In this document: piece by piece, positions 45,963 through 58,800 of the stretch
How positions within the stretch are numbered: the stretch's first letter is position 1
Layout: each line of letters begins with the position of its first letter
Assembly: GCA_012931725.1 (NCBI GenBank)
Contig: CM022944.1
Coordinates: forward strand, 38,433,188-38,497,187
Source of the DNA: Litsea cubeba
Lineage: Eukaryota > Streptophyta > Magnoliopsida > Laurales > Lauraceae
DNA length: 64,000 bases
Reading direction: 5' to 3'
The notes under the pieces: model-generated
What the model was told of the DNA's origin: nothing
What the model saw: the letters and a program-made list of their open reading frames with translations, nothing else
The model's database searches: none
Translations under genes and position numbers: made by a program

Positions 45963-47650
45963 TACTTGCATCTTTATAACTGGATGTTGTGGTTGAGGTC
46001 TTTCTACATTAAAATCTAGAGTGATGGTGCTGAAATTCACATGTTTACTACCAAAAGCTTGAGTGTGAAATCTGGTGGTGCAGTGGAGACTGGTTTGTTC
46101 ATAACAGTCTTTCTTTTCCAATCCTGAGACTGAAACATGCTTCACATTATAAACCTATTCAGTTTTTATTGATTTGCTTTAGAACTGTTTGTACCATAAT
46201 CTATTACTCTCTCAGTGATAGATGTTTTTTTAAACATCATCATTTCACTGAATGTTAATTTCATGTAAAGATCCACTGATGGGCAAGGTGTAGGGTGTAT
46301 AGATGAAGATCTGCAGCAAATTAATAACAAGTATATATGCATATGACCAACCAGCTGAAGTTTTTTTTTTTCCCTGAAAAAAATAAAGCCCAAAAAAAAA
46401 TGATGAAATGAATCCAACTAACAAAGGACTATGGAAAAAGTGAAACATTCGATGGTTTATTTGATACCTACTGAATGCTCTCATCAGCCTAAATTTAAGA
46501 AATTTTCAGCTAAAGCTACAAAAAGTTACTTTTATTTAGATTTGACTGTTACGATTACTCTCCGTGGACTATCTTTGATACATTTTTTTTTGTTATTTAA
46601 AGTCTCTCACACATCCATTATTTTTTCTTACCACCGCTACTTCTATCTAATCCTGGAATGGTGGTGATCCATAAGCTGCATGCATCAAAGTTTGCAGGCT
46701 TTGAGAGGCCATGACAAGATCTTTCTTATGATTGAAGACGTTATCATGACATTGGTCGACAAAGAGGAAGGTGGAAGAAGTATGAAGAATATCAAAATCA
46801 AGACAACTCTTTTAAAAGAAGAATATAGCACGTGATGGGAGATGGTGGAAACCAGAGCATTGGAGCCAATGTCAATGACTTTTGATTTGTAAGGGTTTGT
46901 GTACATATAAAAATTCCTATAGATATGAGCTGCGCAATATTTTGTGTAAAATTGAGTGATGCTGGCTACACTGAGTGTCTGAATGTAATTTGTATGGATT
47001 TTATTCTATCAATATATAATGATGTATGTCGAGCCGTTGTAGAGTTTATTTATCAAACGTGCAAGATGTGTTGGGATATTTGCAATTTGGTATTCTTAGT
47101 AACCTCCGTGAGTCTTTTTAATTGTTTATGTATCTCAATATATAGTCAGGGCCAATCTCATTTTTGGGATCAAAAAAAGGAACAAAAAACTCTAAAGATC
47201 GTAATGATATTGTTACCAAAAACTTTACAGAAAAAGCTGAGCCTTTTTCTAGAGCGCCCAAAGGTTCGAACCATCGTTTTGAGGGTTTGAACCTTCTCTT
47301 GCTGCCCTTCCGGAGCCATTTTCCAGAGAGCACAAAGGTTCTAACCCTCAATCGAGAGGGTTCGAACCTTTGGAGCCTGCCCTTTCTGGGATGTCTATCT
47401 TATTATTCGTTAAAAGAGAAACCAACTGAATTTGCTTTAGGAACTGAAAACTGGCAATAAGTGCAAGCGCCTGAATCTTCACACAGTGAACATAGTAAAG
47501 AACCAAAATCTTCAATAATTGCAGATGGGATGATCTATAAATGATTTTTAGGGGGGGGGGATCTTTAAGAAATTGAATTCCTACTCATACTAACTTGAAT
47601 TTTGTGCCCGGCATTGTTTTTTGATAATGATATTGATGATGCCAAAAATA
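45963..47650. other. Flanking DNA; possible decayed terminal exon at 46695-46890
   Basis: After an AG at 46697 one frame reads, with three stops, pieces such as RRYHDIGRQRGRWKKYEEYQ and MGDGGNQSIGANVNDF. 46880-47020 looks like a plant 3' UTR (ttgtatggattttattctatc). The parent gene is not recognised and the call is weak. The remainder holds no recognisable exon. Confidence 0.25.
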
Positions 47651-48193
47651 TGTTTCGGACACCACCGGTCAAGTAATAAATGCAGTAATAAATGCGGTAA
47701 ATAAATGAGAGAGAGAAAGGGAATTTATAGTGGTTCAGTCTGTGTGAGCTACATCCACTTCATAAAGGCAGGGAATGCCTGGTGATCTTTGATGAGAGTA
47801 AAAGGGTTACAAGCTTAGAAAAAAGTGAAAGACATTAATTGCCCCTCAAGTGATGAGAGGGCTCTCCTATTTGTAGTCTTCCCCTAACAGATGGGGACGA
47901 CTTTAATGCAACGTCTCTTTGGAGCCTTAGAGCTGCCCTCGAGGGACGAGGCAGGTGGAGGCAGGTGAGATCTTCTCCTCACGAATTGGTAAAAGCGGGT
48001 AAGGAGAGGACTTCTTCTGAAGCGACATGGTATCCTTGATATGGCGAGGCTTCGTGAAGCAAGCCTCGGATCTAAACAGATCACGGATCGAGTTACTTTG
48101 GCCTGACCCATCATCCTGGAATGGGTCACTTGGGCTTGGATCGGATCACCTGGACCTGACTCACCATCACAATTCGTTTCACTTGGGCCTGGC
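47651..48193 (-). repeat. Candidate 3' LTR of retroelement A
   Basis: On the - strand a purine-rich tract (tttgaggggcaaa) is followed by TGATGGGCCAGGCCC. The sequence runs to GGTGTCCGAAACA at 47651, so TG..CA. A TATA-like tacaaatagg lies at about 47868 on -. The partner LTR and TSD cannot be checked because element A is truncated, so the borders are provisional. Confidence 0.42.
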
Positions 48194-48504
48194 CCATCAT
48201 TTGCCCCTCAAAGCTCCGCACTCAAAGAAGTTTTGAAAGGGAGGCTTTCTGTACATCCGTCTCTTCCAAGAATTTCTAGCAGTCATTCCTCCTTTTTCTG
48301 CTCAGATTTGAAGTTTGGAGAGTTTGGGACTCATCTTGCTTCTCAGATTTAGTTTTGAAAGAATCATTGCATTTGGGGACTCTTGCTTCTCAAAGACTTT
48401 TAAGCTATCTCGATGCCCTAGACCAGATACTTGTCCCAAAGAGAAAGAAAGTAGCCTCTGTAATGGAGTACTCTAAAGAATAAAAGCCATTGGGAGAGAA
48501 GAAG

Positions 48505-50340
48505 ATGGCGACAACAGGCGGCGGCAGCGACGGCGATGGCGCAAGTGGCTCCGGCCTAGGCACCCGCCAGGCGGCGGGTGGCTATCCGGACGTGGTCACC
48601 CGCTCGGTAGCAGGCGAGGACGCTGTCGCTGGCGGGCGCCCCTGCGGGCGGCGGCACTGCAGGCGTGGTCATCCCCATGCAGCAGGCGAGGGATCTGTCT
48701 TGGGCGCCCGCCAGGCTGCGGGTGCCCCTGCGGGCGGCGGCTCTGCGGGCGTGGTCGTCCCCCCTGCAGCGGGGAAGGGCCCTGCCTGGTGGGCGCCCCT
48801 GCGGGCGGCGGTGGCCTGGGAGTGGGCGCCCGCCCGGCAGCGGGCGAGGGCGGATCTGGCTTGGGCGCCAGCCCGGCTGCGGGCGCCCGTCCTGCGGGCG
48901 GCGGCAACGACCTGGAAGAGGGCGGATCTGGCTTGGGCGCCCGCCCGGCTGCGGGCGGCGGCGACGACCTGGGCGCCGCCAGGCTACGGGCGACAGTGGC
49001 CTGGGCGCCCGCCAAGGTGCAGGCGAGGGGCGAAGAGTCAGCAGCGGCAGCATCACGCTTCGCCCAGGGCGCAACGGGCTCTTCGGGTGTCACAACATTG
49101 TGAGTGCGACTGCAGCTAGTGTTGGCGCGACTCACAAAAAGTATCAGGCAAAAGTTGTGGTGGACGACGAGGGATCCAAGGTGAGTACACTTTTCAGTGC
49201 ACTCAACACTGATGATGATATTTTCAAGATTACAGTCTCTTATCGCATTCCTCCCACTATTCTGTGTCGGCGGGCTGAAACAGACGAGCCGGCTTGTGAT
49301 GGCTCATCTGGTGACATTGTCATCTATGAGGAGATGCTTGAAGCAGGACTGAGATTTCCTATGTCCTCCTCCCTCTGCCGCATTCTCCATTATGTTTCAT
49401 TGACCCCGGGCAGTTAGCCCCCAATGGCTGGAGAGTCCTGCTTGGCTTCCTTGAACTGTGGAGGAGGGTACATCTTGAGGATGCTTCTCCTGCGGAGTTC
49501 CATGCCGCCTATAGCTTGACTGAATCTTCGGTTCCCAATAGGGGATGGTACTATCTTGCCCCTAGAGGAGGCAAGCTACTTACAGGATTGCGCTCCAACT
49601 GCCACAGTTGGAAATATCGTTTCTTCTTTGCTGGTGGTGAATGGGCCTCTGAGGCAGACCGGGCTTTGGTGCCCACCCAATGGGCTACTGCTAAAACATC
49701 CGTCTGCTTATTGTCGAAGGCCCAATTGCACAGTCAGTTGAGTCAGGAGAATGCGAGTATTCATAAGGAGCTCTCCGTTAGTCAAGGAAAGATTATCGCT
49801 CTTGAAGCTGCTAGTAAGACTTCCGAGGCTGATCTTGTGGCAGCTCGCGAGAGAGCGACCAGGTTTGAGACTGAGCTCTCAACAGCCCACATGAGGGCAG
49901 CCAAGGCTGAGGCTGAGCTTGTGGCGACCCGCGAGAGGGCTTTGCTCAGTGAGGCTGAGCTCCGGAAGGCCCGCGAGAGGGCTTCGCTCAGTGAGGCTGA
50001 GCTTGTGAAGGCCCGCGAGAGGGCTTCGCTCAGAGAGGCTACCGTGAAGGCAGAGATGAGGGCAGCACATGATAGAGCTTCCCAAGCTGAGGAGAGGGCT
50101 GTCCTGGCTGAGAATGACTTAGAGAATGGCCTTGCTGAGGCTGAGAAGGACTTGCAGAATGGCCTTGCCGATGCTTTTATTGCTGGCTATGAGGAATTCC
50201 GAGGGAAGATTACTATTGCCTTCCCTAATATTGGTTTCTCAGGCTTCGTGGCTAATGAGGCACCGGATGTTAGCAGCGGGAGCTCTGGTGATGATGAGGA
50301 TGATGGCGAGGACGAGGGGGACAGTGACGAGAGTGATTAG
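48505..50340 (+). pseudogene. Antisense ORF of retroelement A (PF04195-like gypsy-type protein), frameshifted
   Basis: ATG at 48505 opens a GC-rich, Gly/Ala/Arg-rich low-complexity region (repeated gggcgcccgcc motifs) to about 49110. From 49126 a conserved-looking domain runs (DDDIFKITVSYRIPPTIL, ..., PNGWRVLLGFLELW, RGWYYLAPRGGKLL), like the putative gypsy-type transposon domain. One base is missing near 49412 (between TPG and LAPNGW). A coiled coil of about 18-residue repeats (AREREA-like, RERASLSEAEL) follows from 49740 to 50130, then an acidic tail. It ends 190 bp from the convergent integrase. Antisense extra ORFs downstream of integrase are known in the Tat lineage. Whether this copy makes protein is doubtful. 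Confidence 0.65.
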
Positions 50341-50529
50341 GGAGCTTTGCTGTATATTCTTTTTATAAAGGCAATTTATGGCCTAACTTTTTGGAAATTG
50401 AATAAAAATGCAAGAGTTTCTCTTACAATATGTTTTATTCATCTATTATCTATTGCTTTGAACAATGTCAATTAAATGAAAAAATCAACTCAAGCCCCAC
50501 ACCCTCACTAAATTGGCTTACATAGAATG

Positions 50530-52258
50530 TCACTGATAGTACCTCTTCAAATGTTCTACGTTCCATGGATAGAGTAAGACCTTTCCGTCAGAATTTTGGA
50601 TTCTGTAGGTGCCTGGCCTTACTACTTCTGTTATGAGGTACGGTCCTTCCCAGTTTGTCCTAGCTTTCCTTCGCGAGAGTCTTTTGTGGCGAGGATCACC
50701 TTTTTTGAGGACTAGGTCTCCCGGCTGAAAAGAATGAGGCTTCACCCTCGAGTTGTAGTACTTTGCCATGCGCCGCTTGTATTCTGCATTACGGACCATA
50801 GCCATCTCTTTTGCCTCCTCTATCAAATCGAGGTTGATGCGGAGTCCTTCCTCGTTGGTGACGGGGTCATGGAGATAGACCCTTAAGGAATGTACGCCTA
50901 TCTCAACAGGGATGACTGCCTCGGTCCCAAAAGTGAGAGAGAAAGGAGTTTCCCCAGTAGGAGTTCTCAGCGTAGTTCGATATGCCCATAACACCCCTGA
51001 GAGCTCGTCGACCCAAAGACCCTTCGCTCTTTCAAGCCTTGTCTTTAGGTTGCGAAGGACCGTTCTGACCATGACTTCTGCCTGCCCATTTGCTTGTGGG
51101 TGTGCCGGACTGGAATGAGGCTGCTTGATTTGGAGGTCGGAGCAGAAAGTATTGAAGAGTCTGTTATCAAACTGCTTGCCATTATCACTGACAATGGCGT
51201 TAGGTATCCCAAAGCGACAGACTAGGTTTTTCCAGACAAAACTTTTTACATTTGAGTATGTTATCTTTGCTAAGGGTTCTGCCTCCGCCCATTTTGTGAA
51301 GTAGTCAATGGCGATGACTACAAACTTGCACTGGCCTCTGCTCAAAGGAAGGGGGCTTAGGATATCAATACCCCATTTGGAGAAAGGCCACGGGCTCAGA
51401 ATTGAAGTTAGCTCCTCTGGTGGCTGCCTTGGCATAGTGGCGAAGCGTTGACACTTATCACATTTTTTAGCAAATTCTTTGGCGTCCTTTACCATGGTAG
51501 GCCAAAAGAATCCTTGCCTTAGTGCTTTGTGGGCGAGGGAGCGTCCTCCAGAGTGATTCCCGCATATTCCTTCGTGGATTTCACGAAGGGCATAGTCAGC
51601 ATCTTCAGGCGAGAGGCAGCGTAGCAATGGTAAGCAGTAGCCCTTCTTCTAAAGCGTATTTTGTAGGAGGGTATACTTGGAAGCCCTCATCCTGAGTTTC
51701 TTCGCCTCAAGGTGGTCATCTGGCTCTGTGCCTTCTCGGAGGAAGGCCCTAATCGGGGTCATCCAATTTGGTTCGCCCGTTGCACAGTTGATGTTCACAA
51801 TATCCACATCTAACTTGCTCCGCTCCGACTGATGCCCAATGAATGTTGGTTCGGCAGATGAGGCCTCCAATGATGAGGCGAGCCTGACGAGAGCGTCTGC
51901 AGCAATATTTTCTCCTCTAGGAATGTGACAGATCTGGAAGCACTGGAAATGCCGTATCAATCATTTCACCATGCCAAGGTACTCTTGCATTCTCTCCTTC
52001 TTTGCTTCAAATTCGCCATTTACTTGATTGACCACGAGTTGGGAATCACAGTAAGCAAGAAGGGATTGGGCGTCCATTTTGATTGCCAACCTCAGACCAG
52101 AAAGGAAGGCTTCATATTCGGCTTCATTGTTAGAGGCAACGAAATGAAGCTTCACAGCATACTTAATAGGTGTACCATCTGGGCTGATCAGGATAAATCC
52201 AGCTCTGCTTCCTTCGCTGGTTGCCGAGCCATCAACATATAGTTTCCAGAGTGGCTGT
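50530..52258 (-). pseudogene. RNase H-integrase part of Tat-type Ty3/gypsy pol, retroelement A
   Basis: On the - strand WKLYVDGSATSEGS (about 52240), NNEAEYEAFL and YCDSQLVV mark RNase H. IHEGICGNHSGG...CDKCQ is the HHCC zinc finger. GIDILSPLP, IVSDNGKQFD and ANGQAEVMVR supply the D, D and E of the integrase core. DLVLKK...WEGPYLITEV is the C-terminal domain. TGA at 51961-51963 and TAG at 51649-51651 break the frame. Protease and reverse transcriptase are missing: upstream of 52260 the sequence changes to GC-rich filler. The element is therefore a truncated, inactive copy. Confidence 0.9.
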
Positions 52259-52269
52259 GATGGGAAATT

Positions 52270-52500
52270 GGAGATCTCAGCAGGTAGGTGGTCGCCTTAG
52301 AGAGGCTCGGCGCCCAAAGATGGAGAGGCCTGGGTGCCCTGAGGTGGAGAATCTTGGAGTGGGGAAAAGGTCTGGGCGCCCAAGTGATGGACCGCGCTCC
52401 CGGATGCCCGGGTTCCTACCGAGGTCGGCGGACGTGGGAGTCCGTTTGGTTCCGACCCTTTCGTAACCGGGGGGCAAGGGGGGCGTGCATCAACATTTCT
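52270..52500. other. GC-rich filler at the truncated 5' side of retroelement A
   Basis: Repeats of ggcgcccaa and a ctgggcgcccaagtgatgg phrase echo the GC-rich start of the element A antisense ORF (48550-49090). Open frames on both strands are compositional. Confidence 0.4.
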
Positions 52501-52504
52501 TTTT

Positions 52505-54685
52505 TTGTGGGTGTGCCAGATTTTCTATTTTTACTTGGAATTGCAAGTGGTGATCCGGAGATCAACCTTCGCAAGTAAAAAGGAAATCAACTTCTTTCAA
52601 GTTTTCCATTGCACATATATTTAAGAAAAGAGACATTTTTCTTAGTTTGCCGTTAAAGGCGATTTTTTTGGCATTTATAGCCGATTTTGGTGTTTATAGC
52701 CGATTTTTGGCGTTTATAGCCGATTTTGGCGTTTATAGCCGATTTACAATCCTTATCAACAATGAAAGACAAGAATTGTGATTTTTGTCTCTTTTGAAAA
52801 AATACAAACTACAATGAAAAGCAAGAAAAGGAGGATCTAACTTCTCAGGAGATTGTGGGGGACTCGTTTAGATTGACGGTCGCAAGCCATATGTGGGCTT
52901 CGCCATCATCCATGCAGATGAGAACAGAGGATGCTATTGATTCGCTTGGCTTGGCTATAACCTCAGGTTTTTAGAGGACAAAGACCAAAGGAAGGTCCTA
53001 TGTCCAATAAAAAGCCGAGTAGACGGGCTGAAAAGCCATATCTAAGCCATTGGAGGCAGGAGGAGAAGGCAAGGACCTTGGGGGGGGGGGGGGGTACCCC
53101 CCAAGGGACTTTTGTCACCTTGTTGCGGTGGCCGGTGTAGAACTTCCGCAGAGTTTTCTCTATTTTTCCTTTCTCTGGATTTCTGTCTGTGTGCTTGTGC
53201 TTTTTTCTCTGATGTTTCTGATGATCTTTCTTCTTGGAGAGCCCTCCTATTTATAGGCTTTTAGGTAGCCTTTTAGGTGGGTTTATGGGCTTTTATTGTC
53301 ATTAAGCCGCATAATGGGAGGAGTTACAAAATTGAATTGTTTATTTTGTAACTCCTTTTTCTTGGCTTCTGATTGGCCGGAGGAGATTGAGGGCATTTAA
53401 TCGCCTTTAATCGCCATGATGGGAGGAGTTTCATGGGTTAAATGCCATGAATCTCTTGACTTGTAACTCCCGAATGCTTGCTTCTGATTGGGCCGTCCAA
53501 AGAAATGGATTAATGACTGTAATAAAGCTAGTCAATTAATCGCATTAAGTGGTCGCTGAGCAGCTGAAGAGTCGCGGGCCGTGCCACGTCTTTTGGGATT
53601 CTTCTGTTGATGATCATCGATGGATCTTCATGTAGATCGACATCAGATGATCATGTAATTTCAGGTGTTTGTTGCCAACAGCGGGTCGGTGCCATCTGTC
53701 CTGTCGATTTCCTCGATCGGTCGGGTAGAAAGCACACTTTTTTTGGTTGACCGGGTGGCGATCAATGTTGTTTTCGATACTCTTGATGATTGACCCGTGT
53801 TTTGGACGGATGTCAGAGGACTTGGTGTCTCAAAAGCATGAATTTTGGAAAGTACCAGAGGCTGGGCCCTTCGAATCGCGAAAAAACGGCGAAAACCGGG
53901 GTTTCCAGGGCTTTCCCGGCGACCCCGGGTTCCAAGGTCGCCGGCGACCCTGGCCCAGGGTCGCATTTTCCCCCTTTCGTGTCCCGTTTTGCGTCCGTTT
54001 TTGCTGTTTTTTGATTCTTTTTTCTTCTGTACTTTTCCTTGACATTTTGACCATTTATTGGCCTAATTTCTTTGTAGGAAACCTGATGAGAATCCTTGCA
54101 TTTTATTTTGCAAAGTTTCCAATTTCCTGAGAAAGCCGAAGACTTTGTCGCGCAGAGCTGCCGATTTTCCGTCAGAAGCTGAAACTGGGCCAAATGATGT
54201 CGGAATGACCTGAAATTTGGTGTGAAGCCTCCTGAACAATAAATAAGACCAACCATAGGATTTTGTTTGAGTTTTGAAGCCGTTTGGGGTCCTATCACCT
54301 GTAGACTTGCTTTTTATCGCGATGAAGATGTCGCGGTTTGATGTGCGGTCAATCGATGCCCGATTGACTTGAAATTTGACAGGGAACCTATTGGAGTCAT
54401 TTTAAGATGATCCATAGGCTCTGTCTTGGAAACCATGGTCCCGGAGAGCTTTGCCGCCGAGAGGTCTGATTTGGCTGTCGGAGAAGCGAAGTTAGGCCAA
54501 ATGATTTTGAAATGGCCTGAAACTTCTTGTGTACTCCTCTTTTGGCTGTCTGGAGGAATCTTGCAGTTTTTGTTTGATTCTGACAAGATTTGATTTTTGG
54601 AAGCAGCATTGCTTATTTATGGCAGGTTGCGACTTCATGTAGCTCTTTGGATCTTGAAAAGGCAAAGTGACATTTTTGGTGTCAA
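52505..54685 (-). repeat. Candidate LTR region of retroelement B
   Basis: On the - strand the tract ctcgagggggcatt (polypurine-like) precedes TGTTGACACCAAAAATG at 54685. A TATA box (cctataaataggagggc) lies at about 53244-53260 on -. Tandem copies of ggcgtttatagccgattt occur at 52660-52745, and related repeats lie at 60850-61200. An alternative boundary is a TGTTGGCAACAAACACC start at 53679; the + strand neighbour ggtgccatctgtcctg looks like a primer-binding region. There may therefore be two nested LTRs. Exact ends are not resolved. Confidence 0.35.
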
Positions 54686-54912
54686 CAAATGCCCCCTCGA
54701 GGTACAGCGACGAGTTGCTTAACTTTTGTAGTCGATGTGCCTCGAAGAGATTTTTGAAGGAGAGCCTGTGACTTGACCAAGAGTCTTTGAGCATTCTTTC
54801 TTTTTGGTATTTGTAGCCTTTTGAGCTTCCAGGGGAATTTTATGGTAGTGAAAGGGATCACGTACCATCTCGAGGCAAAGTTTTGAAGATGACATCAGGG
54901 ATGTGGATTTGG

Positions 54913-55142
54913 GTTTTGACCTTGTGACCTAACAGGCTATATGTGGCAGGTTAGGGGGTCGGGTTTGGTTTTGATCGTGTGACCCAACAAGCTGTATGTG
55001 GAATGTTGGGGGATCAATTTTGGTTTTGATCTTGTGACCTAACAGGCTGTATGTGGCAAGTTAGGGGATCAGGTTTTGGTTTTTGGTTTTGATCTTGTGA
55101 CCTAACAGGCTGTATGTGGCAAGTTAGGGGACCAGGATTTGG
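54913..55142 (+). repeat. Four tandem units of about 58 bp
   Basis: Each unit reads ggttttgatcttgtgaccta, acaggctgtatgtggcaagt, taggggatcaggt with small changes. The units lie between the candidate LTR of element B and the promoter of its antisense gene. Confidence 0.88.
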
Positions 55143-55439
55143 TTTGATGGAATGTCAATTTCAAGATTTTGGCTCAATTTGGTAGATGAGGCTGGATGGT
55201 TTGATTTTTGGAAGCTCATGGGGCTTGGAATTTTCTTTTGTATGGTCCAATCAACTCAAAAGAGGCATGGAACCATTTTTGTATGCTCTTGGTAAGAGGG
55301 ATTTCTCTTTGACTAAAAGCCCAAAAAAAATTTTCTTTTTTTTTTTTGTGTGTGCCTAGGTGGTCAAACCTGGCTCATATGGGCTAACCCATGGGACCTT
55401 AAGCTTTTGAAATGGCTTAGATCTCATATGGTGTCATTT

Positions 55440-55650
55440 TTGTAAAGAATATCCAAAAATATCTCATTTGGATAGAAAATATCTAAGAATATCTTTACTT
55501 GGAGAGAATCTCTCATGATCCCTTTATTTTGGGATAGAATATCTCAAGATATCTTTCTTTTGGGAAAGAATCCGTCATAGATTTCTTTTTGGGAGAAAAT
55601 CCTTCAAGATATCTTTCTTTTGGGAAAGAATCTTTCTAATCTCTTTCTTT
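55440..55650 (+). repeat. Degenerate repeats of about 35 bp upstream of the antisense gene
   Basis: Units like gatatctttcttttgggaaa followed by gaatcc/gaatct recur five to six times, ending about 60 bp before the TATA box. Confidence 0.7.
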
Positions 55651-55714
55651 TGGTAAGGTTACTAATTAGTAATACTTACCTCTTTCTTCTTTCCTTCTTT
55701 GGTTTGCTCTCCTC

Positions 55715-55720
55715 TATAAA
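55715..55720 (+). promoter_or_regulatory. TATA box of the antisense gene in retroelement B
   Basis: TATAAA in the context cctctataaaagcaagg, 129 bp before the ATG at 55844. A CT/AAG-rich leader ending in ttctccatcaATGG, a good plant start context, lies between. This is convincing as a Pol II promoter, though no transcript evidence is available. Confidence 0.65.
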
Positions 55721-55843
55721 AGCAAGGAGAAGGTTGGATCTCTTGCTCTTATTACTTTCTTTTGCAATAATCTCAAGAGGGCTTCAAGACCAAGAGCTTT
55801 TCTTCTTCAAGATCTTCAAGACTTTTCTTCTTCTTCTCCATCA

Positions 55844-58800
55844 ATGGCTTCAAGTAAGTTCTCCCTTTTTTTTTTCAAGAAAACTCCATTGTAGGAAAAA
55901 TAAAGTTCTTTCTTTTTTTTTGTTTCTTTGTTTTCTTTTATTCTTTTTTTTTTTCTTTTCCACGTGTTTGCTTCCCTCTTTTTTTTTTTTTTTACACGGG
56001 TTTTTTTTTTTGCTTTCTTTTCCTTTTTTTTTTCATGTTTTTTTTTTTGTGTTGGCCGTACGGACAGATCCGTACGGATCTGGCCGTACGGCCACGTGGC
56101 CTGTGGGCCACGGCCTGTGGGCCAGCCCTCTTTTTTTTGTTATCTTTCCCCCCTTTTTTTTTTTGAGAAAGTTTCTTTTCCTTTTTTTTTTTGCTCATCA
56201 TGATAATGCATTTTTTTTTGCAAACCAAGATGTTCATGCATGCATTCAATTTGTAAATTAAATTTGTAGCATGATGTGATAGCATACCTGAAAGTTTTTG
56301 CAAATTTGGGAACTTGGAGCTCGCAGTGATGTTGAGCCCTTCCTGATTTTGCGGAGACTTTGAGGTTTCGAAAGTTTGGAGTTTCGGAGCTCGAAGCGAT
56401 GTTGAGCCCATCTTCAAGCTTTCTATTTCTTCCGGGATAGTTCCTTTTCTTCGGAATTACCCCGTCATCATGTCAAAATTTCGCCAGATTTTTTTTTAGC
56501 GAGATTCTGTCATTTGATGTTTGATCTTTTTCTTTTCCATCCTTTTCAGGTGGTTCCTCCAGAGCGAACAAGGGTAAAGAGCCTGCTACAAGCGTACCTC
56601 GTCGATCTTCTAGATCTTCTAATCCGGCCGTTCAGCAGGCTTTTGAGAAGGTCCAGTATGTTGAGAGAAATCTGGAAGAGTGCGACTCCCTCAACAGAGA
56701 TGAGATGAGGCAGCGACTGATCACTCTCAAGGGAGAGGAATTCTATAAGATCATGGTAAGCAGTCGTCCATGGGTGATGGAAGATCAGAGCGTTTTGCCC
56801 AAGCCTACCTTCTTCTTTGGTGATGCAGTCCCTGATGACATGACATACCAGAGGAGATGTTTTCAGTTTTCCTTCACAGCAGATGGTGAGAAGAAGACTG
56901 TTGCTACCCCGGTCGACGTTTGATCGCACCGTCTCGATTCTGAGCCTTGCCCCCACGTGCCCTAAGAGGGAAGATCCTCCAAGCTGGGTGAGAAGGACAA
57001 ATGTAATCAAGACCGGGGTTTTTGTTGGCGGTTCTCCTGGATATACGGAGAGGTCGCCTGTTGACATGGACTTGTTGATGCCCTCCAGCGGCTACCAGGG
57101 CTCTGATTATCCGTCGGTCGATTTGAGACCGGTGGGCCTTGGTATTTTCAGCGGTGACGGCAGCAATTGGATCAAGCCTTCCCGACTTCGAGGTCGTTTC
57201 AATGCTGACTCCGAGTGGAAGTCGTGGACTGATCGCGTCCTGCTGATTGGTGGCGCCGTTTTGAAGGAAGCCGGGATTTTTGATGCGGTCCGCGCCTTTA
57301 GGGAGACCGTGATCTTTTCCGACGAGGCCTTCATGGCTATGCTGGAGTCATTTCTCCCACAAACCAATACCTTCGTTGTGACGAATGGTGAGATTGGTTT
57401 TTCTTTGAAGGAGCTGAGCGCCATTACCGGATTGCCCATCCTCGGCAAACTCTATGAGGAGTTTATGCCGATTGACAGCGTCCTCGAGGGGCAGTCTGAG
57501 GAGTTCAGGCTTTTATACTTTCAGCTCGTCGCCTTCTATGATTTTTTGAAGGAGAAGGGGGGTTTGAAAGTTAGATCCAGCAGTTGGAAGAGTTTTTGCT
57601 CTTCATTCCCCAACTTTTTTGATAGCAGGGAGTCTTCTGATAGCGTGACCCAGGAAGCCGGAGCTCAGGATCCAAGTTCAAAGAAGATCTTGGCCATGCA
57701 AGAAGAGTTGAGAGATTTCTGTGCAAGTACAAACGCCATATGTCCTGACATTGCATTGCGGAGAGATCTCGCTGTTTACCTCACTTATTGGCTTGGTGAG
57801 GCTGTTTTTGCTGGAGGAGATGGAACGCACATCAGGCCGCATTGTATTTTTTCGGCTTGTCAGATGGCGTTTGGAGAGCAACTTGCTTTGGTGCCAGCTC
57901 TTTACTCCTACCTGTGTACCGAACTGCAGGCTGCTGCTTTTTTGGTTCGGCTTGGGCTTCCCATGAATAGGGTATTTTCAGCCCATATCTTTTATTCGTG
58001 GTATGTATACCACTGTCCTGGCTTCCATCGGCTGGGTGCTGCTCAGGATGATGATCCTCTGATGATTCGACTGGCTAAAGGCAAAGCCGTGTCCGAATCA
58101 CTTTTGTTTGCCCGCATGAGGATCCGACGGTTCAGGGACGTCGAGATGGGGCAATCTTCAGTAAAGCTTTCTCCGGAGTTGCGGAAGAAGGCTTTTGATT
58201 TTGGTGCCTCCCGAGACTCTACCAGGGCGGGGTCGGGAAGGCATTATTCCTTGACAAATGCAGAGAGAGAGTGGCTTTTTAGCATACGTGTCGGCACGAT
58301 GGTGTACCGTAGACATCTTTTCGTCGACATCCAGCCGTATGTACCCTCTCGCTTTGCTTTGCAGCTTGGCTTTTCTCAAGGCGTTGTTGGAGCGCCTTCA
58401 AGTATGGTGAAGCGCTTTGGAGGCTTACAGGACGGGAGAAATGCATGGGCTTTCTATAGTACTGAAGACACTACAGCCATGATTTCTTATCCTGTGTTGT
58501 TAACTTCCCGGACTGCCGGTTTTGCGAAGTGGTTCGCGGAAAGCTTCTCGGCATATCGGGGGCTTTCCAAGAAGGAGCTTGATGTAAAGCTGGCATCTGG
58601 AAAGGGCCTTGGAAAGTCGGATGGCATCCGGCGAGAGGAAGTTTGGGCCTTCCTTTCTGGAGAGAAGCACAAGATAGGCTTTCTCGGTGACCAGGGCGTC
58701 ATTGGTCCTGAAGCTGTTCGAGAAATACCTGATGAGGCTTTGGAGCAGCTAGAACAGGAGGAAGCCGAACTTGGTGCTTGGATGCAAGCGGCACAGAGGC

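Noticed and set aside
48556..49135. Arg/Pro-rich frames on - of 172-179 residues
   Set aside because: Shadow frames of the GC-rich, repeat-containing start of the element A antisense ORF.
55620..56261. 213-residue Phe-rich frame
   Set aside because: Poly-T tracts in the leader and first intron of the antisense gene; the frame ignores the splice structure.
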